A stretch of DNA of 64,000 nucleotides, from the NCBI GenBank assembly GCA_947501445.1, contig CANMVS010000009.1, positions 1 to 64,000 on the forward strand, written 5' to 3'. Source of the DNA: an uncultured Rhizobiaceae group bacterium (GTDB taxonomy: Bacteria; Pseudomonadota; Alphaproteobacteria; Rhizobiales; Rhizobiaceae). The notes beneath the pieces are model-generated. The model worked only from the letters and a program-made list of their open reading frames with translations. It was not told the origin of the DNA and made no database searches. Position numbers and translations under genes: made by a program. Shown here piece after piece: positions 1 through 9,475 of this stretch (positions are counted from its first letter, which is position 1; the number at the start of each line of letters is the position of its first letter).

Positions 1-73
1 AAATCCCCCGCCGTCAACCCGGTCGAACGAACGCGCGCTTCTCAATGTGCAATAACCCGATGAATAATTGGGG

Positions 74-1402
74 CTAAGTGTCTGCTGCAAGCGGTTTTGC
101 AGGGTCACGTCCGATGCTGACATAGGTGAATCCATGCCGCGTCGGTTCCTTGCGTCGGTGAATATTGCGAAAGTCAATCATGAGCGGCTGCGCCATAGCT
201 TCTCTTAAGCGGTCAAGTTCAAGCGCACGCAGCACATTCCATTCTGTCATGATTACAACGGCGTGCGCTCCAACAACTGCCTCATAGGGGTCTGTTGCCC
301 AAACAACACTTGGATATAACTCCGCGGCCGCATCCATTGCCTTGGGGTCAAATGCTCTGACCTCAACACCGTTTTCAACGAGCATATCAAGTACGGGCAG
401 TGCCGGCGATTCACGGATATCATCTGTTTCCGGTTTAAACGCAACACCAAGCACGGCAACTGTCTTTCCAGCAGGATCGCCAATTGTCGATAGGACACGT
501 GCCGCCATATTCTTCTTGCGTTCTTCATTGACCGAAATTGTTGCTTCGACAATTTCCTGAGGTGCGCCGACCTTGCGTGCAAACGCGGCCAATGCTCTTG
601 TGTCTTTGGGAAAGCAGGATCCGCCAAATCCGGGGCCAGCGCGCAGGAATTTTTCTCCGATACGGTCATCCAGGCCGATAATTTCCGACACTTCAATAAT
701 ATTGCCGTCAACTTTTTCGCAAAGGTCGGCGATTTCATTGATGAAACTGACCTTCATTGCCAGAAAAGCATTTGCGGCATATTTGCTGAGTTCTGCCCCC
801 ACAAGTGACGCAAATGAAATGGGCGTGTCCTGCAGACTCAATGGCCGATATAATTGCTCGGTGACTTCGCGTCCGCGGTCATCGTGAATGCCCACAACAA
901 CCCGGTCCGGCCGCATGAAATCCTGAATGGCGGACCCTTCACGCAGAAATTCCGGATTGCTGACAACCGAGAAATCAAGCCCGGGTCGCAATGCGCTTAT
1001 TCGATCCCTGACGCGTTGGCAGGTGCCTGGAACAACAGTACATTTGACGATAACCACAACACCGTCCGACAAATGCGGAGCAATGTCTTCAACCGCACCG
1101 AATACATAAGACAGATCCACATCTTCGCCATTGGCTCCAGATGGGGTGCCAACGGCCAGAAAAATGACATTGGCGTCAGGCACGCATTCAGACACATCGC
1201 TGCTGAAATGCAGCCGATCCTCCTGTGCATTGGCGCGAATCATTTGCTCGAGACCGGGCTCATATATCGGACTCACATTATTTTTCAGCAATGCGATCTT
1301 GTCAGTGTTGTTATCAACGCACGTTACATCAAACCCAAATTCCGATAGACAAACACCCGTAACAATGCCGACATAACCGGTTCCGATAATCGTGATAATC
1401 AA
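74..1402 (-). CDS. ugd: UDP-glucose 6-dehydrogenase
   Basis: Oxidises UDP-glucose to UDP-glucuronate with two NAD+ in the cytoplasm, supplying precursor for acidic surface polysaccharides. The N-terminal Rossmann motif GTGYVG lies at residues 7-12. The catalytic cysteine is C263 in GFGGSCFPKD, and the C-terminal UDP-binding domain is complete. Its 442 residues are usual for bacterial Ugd. The start is TTG; GAGG sits five bases upstream. It is divergent from the UDP-glucuronate epimerase gene across about 160 bp, so the two enzymes form a short UDP-glucuronate to UDP-galacturonate route. Confidence 0.96.
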   Translation of the reverse strand: MIITIIGTGYVGIVTGVCLSEFGFDVTCVDNNTDKIALLKNNVSPIYEPGLEQMIRANAQEDRLHFSSDVSECVPDANVIFLAVGTPSGANGEDVDLSYVFGAVEDIAPHLSDGVVVIVKCTVVPGTCQRVRDRISALRPGLDFSVVSNPEFLREGSAIQDFMRPDRVVVGIHDDRGREVTEQLYRPLSLQDTPISFASLVGAELSKYAANAFLAMKVSFINEIADLCEKVDGNIIEVSEIIGLDDRIGEKFLRAGPGFGGSCFPKDTRALAAFARKVGAPQEIVEATISVNEERKKNMAARVLSTIGDPAGKTVAVLGVAFKPETDDIRESPALPVLDMLVENGVEVRAFDPKAMDAAAELYPSVVWATDPYEAVVGAHAVVIMTEWNVLRALELDRLREAMAQPLMIDFRNIHRRKEPTRHGFTYVSIGRDPAKPLAADT

Positions 1403-1562
1403 AGTAGCCTCGCAATTTTACCTGTCAGCCGTTGCCGGTCAGTATCGCATATGAGTAAATGCGGCGTTTCCAACCTGAGTGCGAGCGGGTATAAACGCTC
1501 CACAGATTAATGCCATAGCAATATGTGTGTTTTCGAGCAACGACAACAGCGAGTTTCCTTGA

Positions 1563-2579
1563 ATGGTGGATAAAGTTTCAACCCCGATTATTGTCACGGG
1601 GGCAGCCGGCTTCATTGGCTTTCATGTCGCCAAGCGTCTGCTGTCGCGCGGCTATGATGTTGTTGGTATTGATAATCTGAATGACTATTATGATGTGAGC
1701 CTCAAAGAGGCTCGGCTTGACCAGTTAAAAACACAAAAAGGTTTTGATTTTTTCCGCACGGATATTGCCGACAGGAACGCTGTTGCCGATATTTTTGATA
1801 GGGTAAAACCAACCCACATAGCCCATCTGGCTGCACAGCCGGGTGTGCGGTATTCACTGGAAAATCCCCATGCCTATGTCCAAAGCAATGTTGCGGGATT
1901 TCTAAATATCCTGGAGGGGTGTCGCCATTGCGATATAAAGCATCTGGCCTACGCAAGCTCCAGTTCCGTATATGGAAACAGCCCAAATGTTCCATACCAG
2001 ACAGATCAGCGTGTTGATAATCCAATCAGTCTTTATGCGGCAACCAAGAAGTCCAATGAGCTTATGGCCCATGCCTATAGTCACATTTGGTCCATGCCGG
2101 TAACGGGACTGCGTTTTTTTACGGTTTATGGTCCATGGGGGCGTCCTGACATGGCGGCATATCTGTTTACCAAGGCCATTCGCGAAGGCACCCCAATTCG
2201 CGTTTTCAACAATGGCGCGCTGCGGCGGGATTTCACCTATATTGATGATATTGCAGAGGGTGTCGTCAAAGTACTGCTGTCTGCGCCGCACATCAAAACT
2301 GGCGCGGCCGATGAATACCAGCAGGTGGCCTCCAACTATCGGCTCTATAATATTGGCAACTCTGAACCCGTCGAACTCATGAAAATGATCAACACCCTTG
2401 AGGAACTGCTCGGGAAAAAGGCGATCAAGGAGTATCTGCCAATGCAACCGGGTGATGTTTTGGAGACATTTTCCGATACAACGGCACTTGAACGCGATTT
2501 CGGCTTTCAAATACATACCCCATTGGAAAAGGGGTTGGCCGCTTTTGTAGACTGGTATGACACATATCATGCCACCTGA
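1563..2579 (+). CDS. UDP-glucuronate 4-epimerase family (SDR)
   Basis: Extended short-chain dehydrogenase/reductase, probably interconverting UDP-glucuronate and UDP-galacturonate. The NAD-binding GAAGFIG lies near residues 13-19, an SSSVYG catalytic stretch near 132-138, and Y158-x3-K162 in YAATKKSNE is the active-site pair. The GAAGFIGFHVA start and LspL/CapI-like ending fit this subfamily better than GalE. At 338 residues it is full length. Its neighbour ugd makes the substrate. The 3' end overlaps the phosphatase ORF by 23 bp at that gene's upstream start. Substrate specificity is inferred. Confidence 0.9.
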   Translation: MVDKVSTPIIVTGAAGFIGFHVAKRLLSRGYDVVGIDNLNDYYDVSLKEARLDQLKTQKGFDFFRTDIADRNAVADIFDRVKPTHIAHLAAQPGVRYSLENPHAYVQSNVAGFLNILEGCRHCDIKHLAYASSSSVYGNSPNVPYQTDQRVDNPISLYAATKKSNELMAHAYSHIWSMPVTGLRFFTVYGPWGRPDMAAYLFTKAIREGTPIRVFNNGALRRDFTYIDDIAEGVVKVLLSAPHIKTGAADEYQQVASNYRLYNIGNSEPVELMKMINTLEELLGKKAIKEYLPMQPGDVLETFSDTTALERDFGFQIHTPLEKGLAAFVDWYDTYHAT

Positions 2580-3192
2580 ATCTGATTTTGCCGGATACGA
2601 CGGACCGGATTTATTTCTGGTACGTCATGGCCAGACAGACTGGAACAAATTGGGATGGTTCCAGGGAAGCAGCGATATCCCGTTGAATGCAACCGGCCAG
2701 CAGCAGGCACGATATTTGTCAGGTAAGTTGGCGGAGGAAATTCGGACGGGCGGCTGCAGCATCGCCGATCTTGCTATTTGTTCATCCCCATTGTTGCGTG
2801 CCAGCCGCTCAGCATCAATTATTGCCGAGGGATTGGGTCTTGTGCCAACCGCAATATCTGTACACAGTGTGCTGACTGAGATTTCATTCGGGCGCTGGGA
2901 GGGCAAAACGACAATGGAAGTCAAGGCCGCTTTTCCGCAAGAGCGACGAATGCGGAAATTGGACCGCTGGAATTTTTGTCCAATTGGTGGAGAGAGCTAC
3001 GCGGCGCGAATTGATGAAGTCCAAAATTTTTTGACAACCCTCAACAGACCGACAGTCATTGTGTCACATACCGGCATTATTCGGATGCTGATGACGCTGT
3101 TGGGCACAATTGACCAAAAAAAAGCAATTCTTGAGCCAATTTCCCACGAATTGATCTACAAATGGTCGGATGGAGCATTGGCACGGGTTTGA
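2557..3192 (+). CDS. Histidine phosphatase family protein
   Basis: Phosphoglycerate-mutase-like phosphatase. LVRHGQT (phospho-accepting H24) is near the N-terminus and a second conserved histidine is in VSHTGIIR near the C-terminus. It has 211 residues from the ATG at 2557; an ATG four codons later (2569) is equally possible. It follows the epimerase with overlap and is probably co-transcribed. The substrate cannot be told from sequence; a sugar phosphate or a general phosphomonoester are both possible. Confidence 0.88.
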   Translation: MTHIMPPESDFAGYDGPDLFLVRHGQTDWNKLGWFQGSSDIPLNATGQQQARYLSGKLAEEIRTGGCSIADLAICSSPLLRASRSASIIAEGLGLVPTAISVHSVLTEISFGRWEGKTTMEVKAAFPQERRMRKLDRWNFCPIGGESYAARIDEVQNFLTTLNRPTVIVSHTGIIRMLMTLLGTIDQKKAILEPISHELIYKWSDGALARV

Positions 3193-3296
3193 AAATGCAT
3201 ACAAACATGCTCAAAACAAAGGACTGCGGGTAAAATACGAAGCAAGGCTGGAAAAAGCCAACCCGAAAAACGTTTGATAGGGGAAGAAGCTGTTTA

Positions 3297-5198
3297 ATGA
3301 GTAAGAGTAGTTCGGATCTTTTGCGAGTGGAGGACTTGCGGGTCGCGATCGGTACCAGGGAGCACCAGGTTGACGTCGTCAAAGGTGTCAGTTTTCGAAT
3401 TCCCAAGGGCAAAACCGTTGCGCTTGTTGGCGAATCAGGCTCCGGCAAATCAATTATTGCACAAACCATAATGGGAATTTTACCCGATATTGCATCCGTA
3501 ACTGGTGGTTCGATCAATTTTTACGATCCACTGGATGATGGCAAGCCGGTTGATATTGTAAAACTGCAACGTGATGGAAAGGAAATGCGTCAGCTGCGTG
3601 GCGGTCGCATTTCAATTATTTTCCAGGAACCCATGACATCGCTTTCCCCCGTGCACACGGTGGGCAATCAGATCGACGAGGCGCTTTATCTGCACCGCGA
3701 AGTCAGCCGTCGTGAATGCCAAAAACTCACAGAACAGATGCTGGAGCTCGTTGGATTTCCCGATCCCACGCGGGCCTATCACATGTATTCGATGGAATTG
3801 TCGGGTGGTCTCAGGCAACGGGCCATGATTGCCATGGCGCTCGTGTGTAACCCGGCGTTGCTGATTGCTGATGAGCCTACAACTGCGCTTGATGTGACGG
3901 TTCAGGCTCAGGTTCTTGCTGTCTTGAAAGACGTGCAGCAAAAACTTGGCATGTCTTTGCTGCTGATTACCCATGATCTGGGTGTGGTTGCCAATATGGC
4001 CGATGAAATTCTCGTGCTTTATCATGGAGAATTGATGGAGGCTGGCACGCTTGAAGATATCTTTCACAAGCCTCAGCACCGGTATTTGAAGGCATTATTG
4101 GCCGCTGTACCCCGTTTGGAAATGGAGCCGGGCGAAAAACTTGTTGCACTCAGAGAAATTGAACATCCGCTGCCGGATTCGTTCAAGGAACGCGCGAAGC
4201 AGCGTTTGCATGAACCCGATGACACAATTCTCACAGTCAACAATTTGACCAAGAGCTTTTCGACGCGAAAGGGAAGCAGGCTCATATCATCAGAGGCGGA
4301 CAAGGTCATTGCTGTTGATAATGTAAGCTTTTCTGTACGCTACGGTGAATGTTTCGGACTTGTCGGGGAAAGCGGCTGCGGAAAAACCTCGCTCAGCAAG
4401 ATGATCATCCATGCTTTGACACCAACCAAAGGCGAGATTTGCTTTAATCAGGGTGACCGGGAAATCGATTTGGCAAAACTGCGCGGCCGGGAGCTTTTTG
4501 AAGCGCGCCGTAATATACAAATGGTTTTTCAAGACCCTTTCTCGTCACTGTCTCCACGTTCAACCGTCATGAATATCCTGGCTGAACCATTGGAAATTCA
4601 CGGTGACGGCAATGCGAAGTGGCGCAAGGAGCGCGCCCGCGAATTGATGACGATGGTTGGTCTTTCACCAACATTCCTTAACCGGTATCCGCATAGTTTC
4701 TCGGGCGGACAGCGCCAGCGAATTGGCATTGCCCGTGCACTTGCGCTTGATCCTGATCTCTTGATTTGCGATGAGCCTGTGTCTGCACTCGATGTATCCG
4801 TTCAGGCTCAGATTCTAAATCTGCTGATACGATTGCAGCGTGAATTGAATCTGACGACAATTTTCATCTCCCACAATCTTGCAGTCGTCAACTATGTTGC
4901 AGACCGCGTTGCGGTCATGCAAAGCGGGCGTATCGTAGAAATTGCGCCAGGCGATGTGCTGTTTCGTGAACCCATCCATCCCTATACGAAAAGCCTGCTT
5001 CATTCCATTCCAACAACTGATTTGAAGCACCCGTTGGAACTGAGCGAGACGGATATTTTAACAAGCAGCGGCAGCGAAAAATGGGACACACAATTTATTC
5101 CTGAAGGGCCGGGCGCACCCATGGAAATGTTGGAGGTAGGCAAAAATCATTTTGTTCTTGTCCGCCCGAACAGTGATACGACGAGGCTTGTGGCATGA
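3297..5198 (+). CDS. Fused double ATPase of a peptide/oligosaccharide ABC importer (YejF-like)
   Basis: Cytoplasmic ATPase with two OppD/OppF-type nucleotide-binding domains in one chain. The first Walker A, GESGSGKS, is at residues 45-52, with a signature LSGGLRQR and Walker B LLIADEPT. The second half repeats these as GESGCGKTS, FSGGQRQRIGIA and LLICDEPV. At 633 residues it is somewhat longer than E. coli YejF. The stop overlaps the next gene's ATG (ATGA), so translation is coupled. The ATPase comes first in the operon here, unlike the usual yejA-B-E-F order. Confidence 0.94.
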   Translation: MSKSSSDLLRVEDLRVAIGTREHQVDVVKGVSFRIPKGKTVALVGESGSGKSIIAQTIMGILPDIASVTGGSINFYDPLDDGKPVDIVKLQRDGKEMRQLRGGRISIIFQEPMTSLSPVHTVGNQIDEALYLHREVSRRECQKLTEQMLELVGFPDPTRAYHMYSMELSGGLRQRAMIAMALVCNPALLIADEPTTALDVTVQAQVLAVLKDVQQKLGMSLLLITHDLGVVANMADEILVLYHGELMEAGTLEDIFHKPQHRYLKALLAAVPRLEMEPGEKLVALREIEHPLPDSFKERAKQRLHEPDDTILTVNNLTKSFSTRKGSRLISSEADKVIAVDNVSFSVRYGECFGLVGESGCGKTSLSKMIIHALTPTKGEICFNQGDREIDLAKLRGRELFEARRNIQMVFQDPFSSLSPRSTVMNILAEPLEIHGDGNAKWRKERARELMTMVGLSPTFLNRYPHSFSGGQRQRIGIARALALDPDLLICDEPVSALDVSVQAQILNLLIRLQRELNLTTIFISHNLAVVNYVADRVAVMQSGRIVEIAPGDVLFREPIHPYTKSLLHSIPTTDLKHPLELSETDILTSSGSEKWDTQFIPEGPGAPMEMLEVGKNHFVLVRPNSDTTRLVA

Positions 5199-7105
5199 TA
5201 AAGACAGACAATTTCATCGCCGTATTGCTCGGGTTGGTTCTGCTGCCAATCATGGTACTTGCTGCAAATGCGGCTCCAATGAATGAGCCCCCGGACCTTG
5301 AGCCCCTGGTTCTATCCGGTGAACTTCCCCCGATGGCTGAACGGTTGCCCAAACAGCCTTTGATCGTGGATTTCAAAGCGGATGAAAAATCCATCGGCCG
5401 CTATGGTGGTTCGTTGCAGATGTTATTGGGCAAATCCAAAGACATCCGCATGATGACGGTCTATGGGTACGCGCGGCTGGTCGGGTTTGACCATAGTTTT
5501 GCGCTGAAACCAGACATTCTTGAGAGCTTTGAGGTTGAAGAAGGGCGGATTTTTACGCTGCGTTTGCGCGAAGGTCACAAATGGTCAGATGGTTATCCCT
5601 TTACATCGGAAGACTTCCGCTACTATTGGGACGATGTTGCAAATGACAAGGAACTCACTGGCAAGGGTGTGCCACGGGTGCTGCTGTCGAATGGCAAGCC
5701 ACCCAAATTCGAAGTGTTGGATGAGCTGACGGTGCGCTATAGTTGGGATGATCCCAATCCTGCATTCACACTGGGTCTGGCTGGTCCGAGCCCGGCATAT
5801 ATCTACAAGCCGGCCCACTATATGAAGCAATTTCACAAAAATTATGTGGATCAGGTCAAGCTTGAAAAAATGGTGAAAGATGGCGAGTACCGCAATTGGG
5901 CAGCCATGCATATACGTAAGGGACGTCAATACAGGCAGGAAAATCCGGACCTTCCAACTTTGCAGCCCTGGCGGAATATGACGGAGGGTCCTTCCAAACG
6001 GTTTGTATTCCAGCGCAATCCCTACTATCACCGCGTCGACCCAACCGGCCAGCAACTGCCCTATATTGATGAGGTTGTTCTGCTCATGGGGTCAACGGAC
6101 ATCGTGCCGACAAAAGCCGGTTCCGGAGAAAGCGATCTGCAGGCCAGATACCTGCGTTTTGACAATTACACATTCCTCAAGCAGGGCGAAAAGGATCAGA
6201 ATTATCGGGTTCTGCTTTGGCGCAGCGGTGTGGCATCACAAATTTCCCTCTATCCGAACCTGAATGTCAAGGATCCCGAGTGGCGCCGGGTATTTCAGGA
6301 CGTACGTTTTCGCCGGGCCCTTTCGCTGGGACTTAATCGACACGAACTGAACGAGCAGTTGTTTTTTGGCCTGGCACGGGAAGGTGGCGATACGGTCTTG
6401 AGCAAATCGCCGCTCTATCAGGAAAGGTTTGAAAAACACTGGACACAACATGATGTCCCCCAGGCAAACAAATTGCTTGATGAAATGGGGCTGGACAAGC
6501 GTGATGATAATGGCACGCGCCTGCTGCCCAATGGTGAGCCGATGGAGATCATCGTTGAAAGCGCCGGGGAAAGCACGGAGCAGACAGATGCCCTTGAGCT
6601 GATCCGGTATCACTGGAGCGATCTGGGTATCCGTGTTTTCACGCGTACCCTGCAACGCGATATCCATCGCCGCAGGTTTTTGACCGGCGAAACAATGATG
6701 ACCATTTCCAAGGGCATGAATATCGGTCTGGCCACACCGGATTCAAATCCTGAAGAACTCGCACCCGTATCGTCGGCGCAGCCAAACTGGCCGGTGTGGG
6801 GACAATATACCGAGACTGCGGGGAAGGCGGGTGAGCCACCCAGTTTGCCCGCAGCAAAACGTTTGCTTGACCTGTATTTCCTTTGGCGAAAATCCACCAA
6901 TACGCCGGAACGCGTGGCCATCTGGTCAGAAATGCTGGAGATTTATTCTGAGGAAATTTTCTCGATCGGCATAGCGCGCGAGGCAATTCAGCCCGTCGTG
7001 GTCAATAGGAAATTACGTAACCTTCCGGAAACTGGCATCTATTCCTGGTCGCCGTCCGCATTTTTCGGCATCTACCGCCCGGATACATTCTGGTTTGAGG
7101 AATAG
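5195..7105 (+). CDS. Family-5 extracellular solute-binding protein of the ABC importer
   Basis: Periplasmic SBP_bac_5 protein that presents a peptide or oligosaccharide to the permeases downstream. A signal peptide is visible (hydrophobic residues 8-24, ending near AANAA). The body contains the family pattern of TLRLREGHKWSDGYPFTSEDF followed by permuted lobes, and is 636 residues long. It starts inside the ATPase stop codon and is followed nine bases later by the first permease. The ligand is not predictable; family members bind oligopeptides, nickel, murein peptides or sugars. Confidence 0.92.
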   Translation: MIKTDNFIAVLLGLVLLPIMVLAANAAPMNEPPDLEPLVLSGELPPMAERLPKQPLIVDFKADEKSIGRYGGSLQMLLGKSKDIRMMTVYGYARLVGFDHSFALKPDILESFEVEEGRIFTLRLREGHKWSDGYPFTSEDFRYYWDDVANDKELTGKGVPRVLLSNGKPPKFEVLDELTVRYSWDDPNPAFTLGLAGPSPAYIYKPAHYMKQFHKNYVDQVKLEKMVKDGEYRNWAAMHIRKGRQYRQENPDLPTLQPWRNMTEGPSKRFVFQRNPYYHRVDPTGQQLPYIDEVVLLMGSTDIVPTKAGSGESDLQARYLRFDNYTFLKQGEKDQNYRVLLWRSGVASQISLYPNLNVKDPEWRRVFQDVRFRRALSLGLNRHELNEQLFFGLAREGGDTVLSKSPLYQERFEKHWTQHDVPQANKLLDEMGLDKRDDNGTRLLPNGEPMEIIVESAGESTEQTDALELIRYHWSDLGIRVFTRTLQRDIHRRRFLTGETMMTISKGMNIGLATPDSNPEELAPVSSAQPNWPVWGQYTETAGKAGEPPSLPAAKRLLDLYFLWRKSTNTPERVAIWSEMLEIYSEEIFSIGIAREAIQPVVVNRKLRNLPETGIYSWSPSAFFGIYRPDTFWFEE

Positions 7106-7113
7106 GCTTTAAC

Positions 7114-8112
7114 ATGTTGAAATATATATTTTTCCGGTTCATGGCGATGATTCCGACACTGGCAATAGCCAGCGTGTTGATCTTCACAATAGTGGAATTG
7201 CCGCCAGGAGATTACTTTGAAAGCTATGTGGCAGAATTGCAGGCTTCCGGCGAAACTGTTGACCCGGAGAAGATTGAATATCTCAGAGTAGAATATGGAT
7301 TTGATAAACCCGCATGGCAGCGATATTTCGGCTGGGTTTGGGGCATGTTCCACGGTGATTTTGGATATTCATTTGAGTATGAACGACCCGTTTCCGAGTT
7401 GATCGGCAGTCGGATATTTTTGACGATGTTGCTTTCGACCGTGACAATCATTTTCACCTGGCTGATTGCGTTTCCAATCGGCATTTACTCCGCGACCCAT
7501 AAATACTCAATGGGCGACTATGGTTTCACCTTTATCGGTTTGCTGGGATTGGCCATCCCCAATTTTCTTCTTGCACTCGTTATGATGTATTTCGCCAAAG
7601 TCTGGTTTGGCACCTCTATTGGCGGTCTGATGGACCCGGAATATATCAACGAACCCATGAGTTTGGCAAAGTTTGGTTCGATCATGGAACATATGGCGAT
7701 TCCCGTCATCGTCATTGGCACTTCGGGTACAGCCGCCATGATCCGCCGCATCCGGGCCAATCTTCTGGACGAATTGAAGAAACAATATGTGACGACCGCA
7801 AGGGCCAAGGGGGTGCCGCCCGTGCGTGCGGTCCTTAAATATCCTTTCAGAATGTCATTGAATTTCTTCATTGCCGACATAGGCAACATATTGCCCGCAG
7901 TGGTTTCCGGTGCAGAAGTTGTGGCGATTGTCCTCTCGCTGGAAACAACCGGGCCCTTGCTCATATCAGCTTTGCAAAGTCAGGATATGTACCTTGCCGG
8001 AACGTTCCTCATGTTCCTTGCCGTATTAACCGTGATTGGCGTTCTGGTTTCAGACATTTTGCTGGCCATTCTTGATCCGCGAATTCGCTTGCAGGGAAAG
8101 GCGCAAAAATGA
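7114..8112 (+). CDS. ABC importer permease, DppB/YejB type
   Basis: Inner-membrane permease with an N-terminal transmembrane helix, a periplasmic stretch and a BPD_transp_1 domain. The cytoplasmic EAA-like loop that contacts the ATPase is seen in VTTARAKGVPPVRAVLKYPFR. It is 332 residues. The end overlaps the start of the second permease by four bases. It forms the membrane pore with the YejE-like protein. Confidence 0.94.
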   Translation: MLKYIFFRFMAMIPTLAIASVLIFTIVELPPGDYFESYVAELQASGETVDPEKIEYLRVEYGFDKPAWQRYFGWVWGMFHGDFGYSFEYERPVSELIGSRIFLTMLLSTVTIIFTWLIAFPIGIYSATHKYSMGDYGFTFIGLLGLAIPNFLLALVMMYFAKVWFGTSIGGLMDPEYINEPMSLAKFGSIMEHMAIPVIVIGTSGTAAMIRRIRANLLDELKKQYVTTARAKGVPPVRAVLKYPFRMSLNFFIADIGNILPAVVSGAEVVAIVLSLETTGPLLISALQSQDMYLAGTFLMFLAVLTVIGVLVSDILLAILDPRIRLQGKAQK

Positions 8113-9287
8113 GTAACTCGTCACTTCCCGAGGCGGGCAAGCCGCTTGGGCACTTTGTGTCCACCGCAGAATTCGATCCACAGTCAACTGAAAAGCTGAC
8201 GCCGGCGCAGGAAAAATACTACTTCGCATCCCAAAGGCAGCTTATCTGGTGGAAGTTCAAGAAACACCGCCTGGCATATTATTCAGGCCTGTTCCTCCTG
8301 TTTTGCTATTTTGTAATCGCTTTTGCCGAATTCATAGCGCCCTATGATCTCTCGCATCGCCATATCGACGACATCTATGCACCACCTCAGGGAATACACT
8401 TTTTTGAAGACGGAAAATTTGTCGGTCCACGCGTTTATCAGCGCATCAAGACACTTGATATGGAGATTTTAAAACGCGAATACTCCGACAATATGACCAA
8501 GAGCTATCCGATCCGGTTCCTTTGTGAGGGCGACCCCTACCGCTTCTGGGGTCTGATAGAGGGCAATACACACCTGTTCTGTGTTGAGGGGAAAGGGGAT
8601 CTGTTCCTGCTTGGAACGGACAGGCTTGGCAGAGACATGTTCTCGCGCATTATTTACGGTGCGCGTATCTCACTGACGATCGGATTGATCGGCATTACCG
8701 TCAGTTTTGTGCTCGGTATTACCATTGGCGGACTGGCTGGCTATTACGGCGGCTGGGTCGATGTTGTGGTCCAGCGCATTATTGAGGTATTGCAGTCAAT
8801 TCCGAGCATACCATTATGGATGGCACTGGCGGCAATATTACCGGTGACGTGGAGCCCAATTCTGATCTATTTCGGCATAACCGTGATACTGGGTTTGCTT
8901 GATTGGACAGGGCTTGCACGCGCCGTGCGCTCCAAACTGCTGTCATTGCGAGAAGAAGACTACGTGCTTGCTGCGCAATTGATGGGGGCCAAGCCGCCAC
9001 GCATCATTGTGCGGCACCTTATCCCCGGTTTCATGAGCCATCTGATTGCGTCAGCAACGATAACCATACCAGCGATGATCCTTGGCGAAACTTCGCTGAG
9101 CTTCCTGGGACTTGGCTTGCGGCCGCCTGTAACCAGCTGGGGTGTATTGCTCAATGAAGCGCAGAACATCAACGTCGTGGTGCTTTACCCGTGGCTGATC
9201 TTACCGGTGGTGCCAGTCATTCTGGTCATTCTGGCCTTCAATTTCATGGGTGATGGACTGCGTGACGCTGCTGATCCCTATCACTAG
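8109..9287 (+). CDS. ABC importer permease, DppC/YejE type
   Basis: Second permease of the importer. The 392-residue protein has a long cytoplasmic N-terminus (about 60 residues), one helix, an extended periplasmic segment of the YejE type, then the permease domain with EAA-type loop LAAQLMGAKPPRIIVRHLIPG and the characteristic C-terminal NFMGDGLRDAADPY. It begins in the ATGA overlap with the preceding gene and ends the operon. A dispersed hairpin repeat lies just downstream. Confidence 0.94.
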   Translation: MSNSSLPEAGKPLGHFVSTAEFDPQSTEKLTPAQEKYYFASQRQLIWWKFKKHRLAYYSGLFLLFCYFVIAFAEFIAPYDLSHRHIDDIYAPPQGIHFFEDGKFVGPRVYQRIKTLDMEILKREYSDNMTKSYPIRFLCEGDPYRFWGLIEGNTHLFCVEGKGDLFLLGTDRLGRDMFSRIIYGARISLTIGLIGITVSFVLGITIGGLAGYYGGWVDVVVQRIIEVLQSIPSIPLWMALAAILPVTWSPILIYFGITVILGLLDWTGLARAVRSKLLSLREEDYVLAAQLMGAKPPRIIVRHLIPGFMSHLIASATITIPAMILGETSLSFLGLGLRPPVTSWGVLLNEAQNINVVVLYPWLILPVVPVILVILAFNFMGDGLRDAADPYH

Positions 9288-9357
9288 GGATTAAGGCATC
9301 ACACAGCTGAGACCAGACACCAATATCGTTCCCAGCTGGAAACGCGGATCGTAGACC

Positions 9358-9445
9358 AGGTTTTGACGGAAACGGCAAAACCTGAATGCGTCAACAAAAT
9401 CAACGGCCGACACCGTTGTCCCGTTTCTGACAAAACGTGAAACGG
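9358..9445 (+). repeat. Dispersed two-hairpin intergenic repeat, copy A
   Basis: First hairpin is AGGTTTTG...CAAAACCT. A linker beginning GAATGCGTCAACAAAAT follows, then a second hairpin CCGTTTC...GAAACGG. Near-identical sequence occurs at 38031-38120 and, inverted, at 56951-57038; a decayed copy is at 45581-45643. Here it lies between convergent genes and may act as a terminator. Its size and layout recall RIME or Bru-RS elements of Rhizobiales, but family membership was not tested. Confidence 0.85.
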
Positions 9446-9475
9446 TCTAAGGTGCAAAACCGTTGTGAATGGTGA

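Noticed and set aside
1902-2570. 222-codon minus-strand ORF
   Set aside because: Antisense shadow of the epimerase gene, whose motifs are clear on the plus strand.
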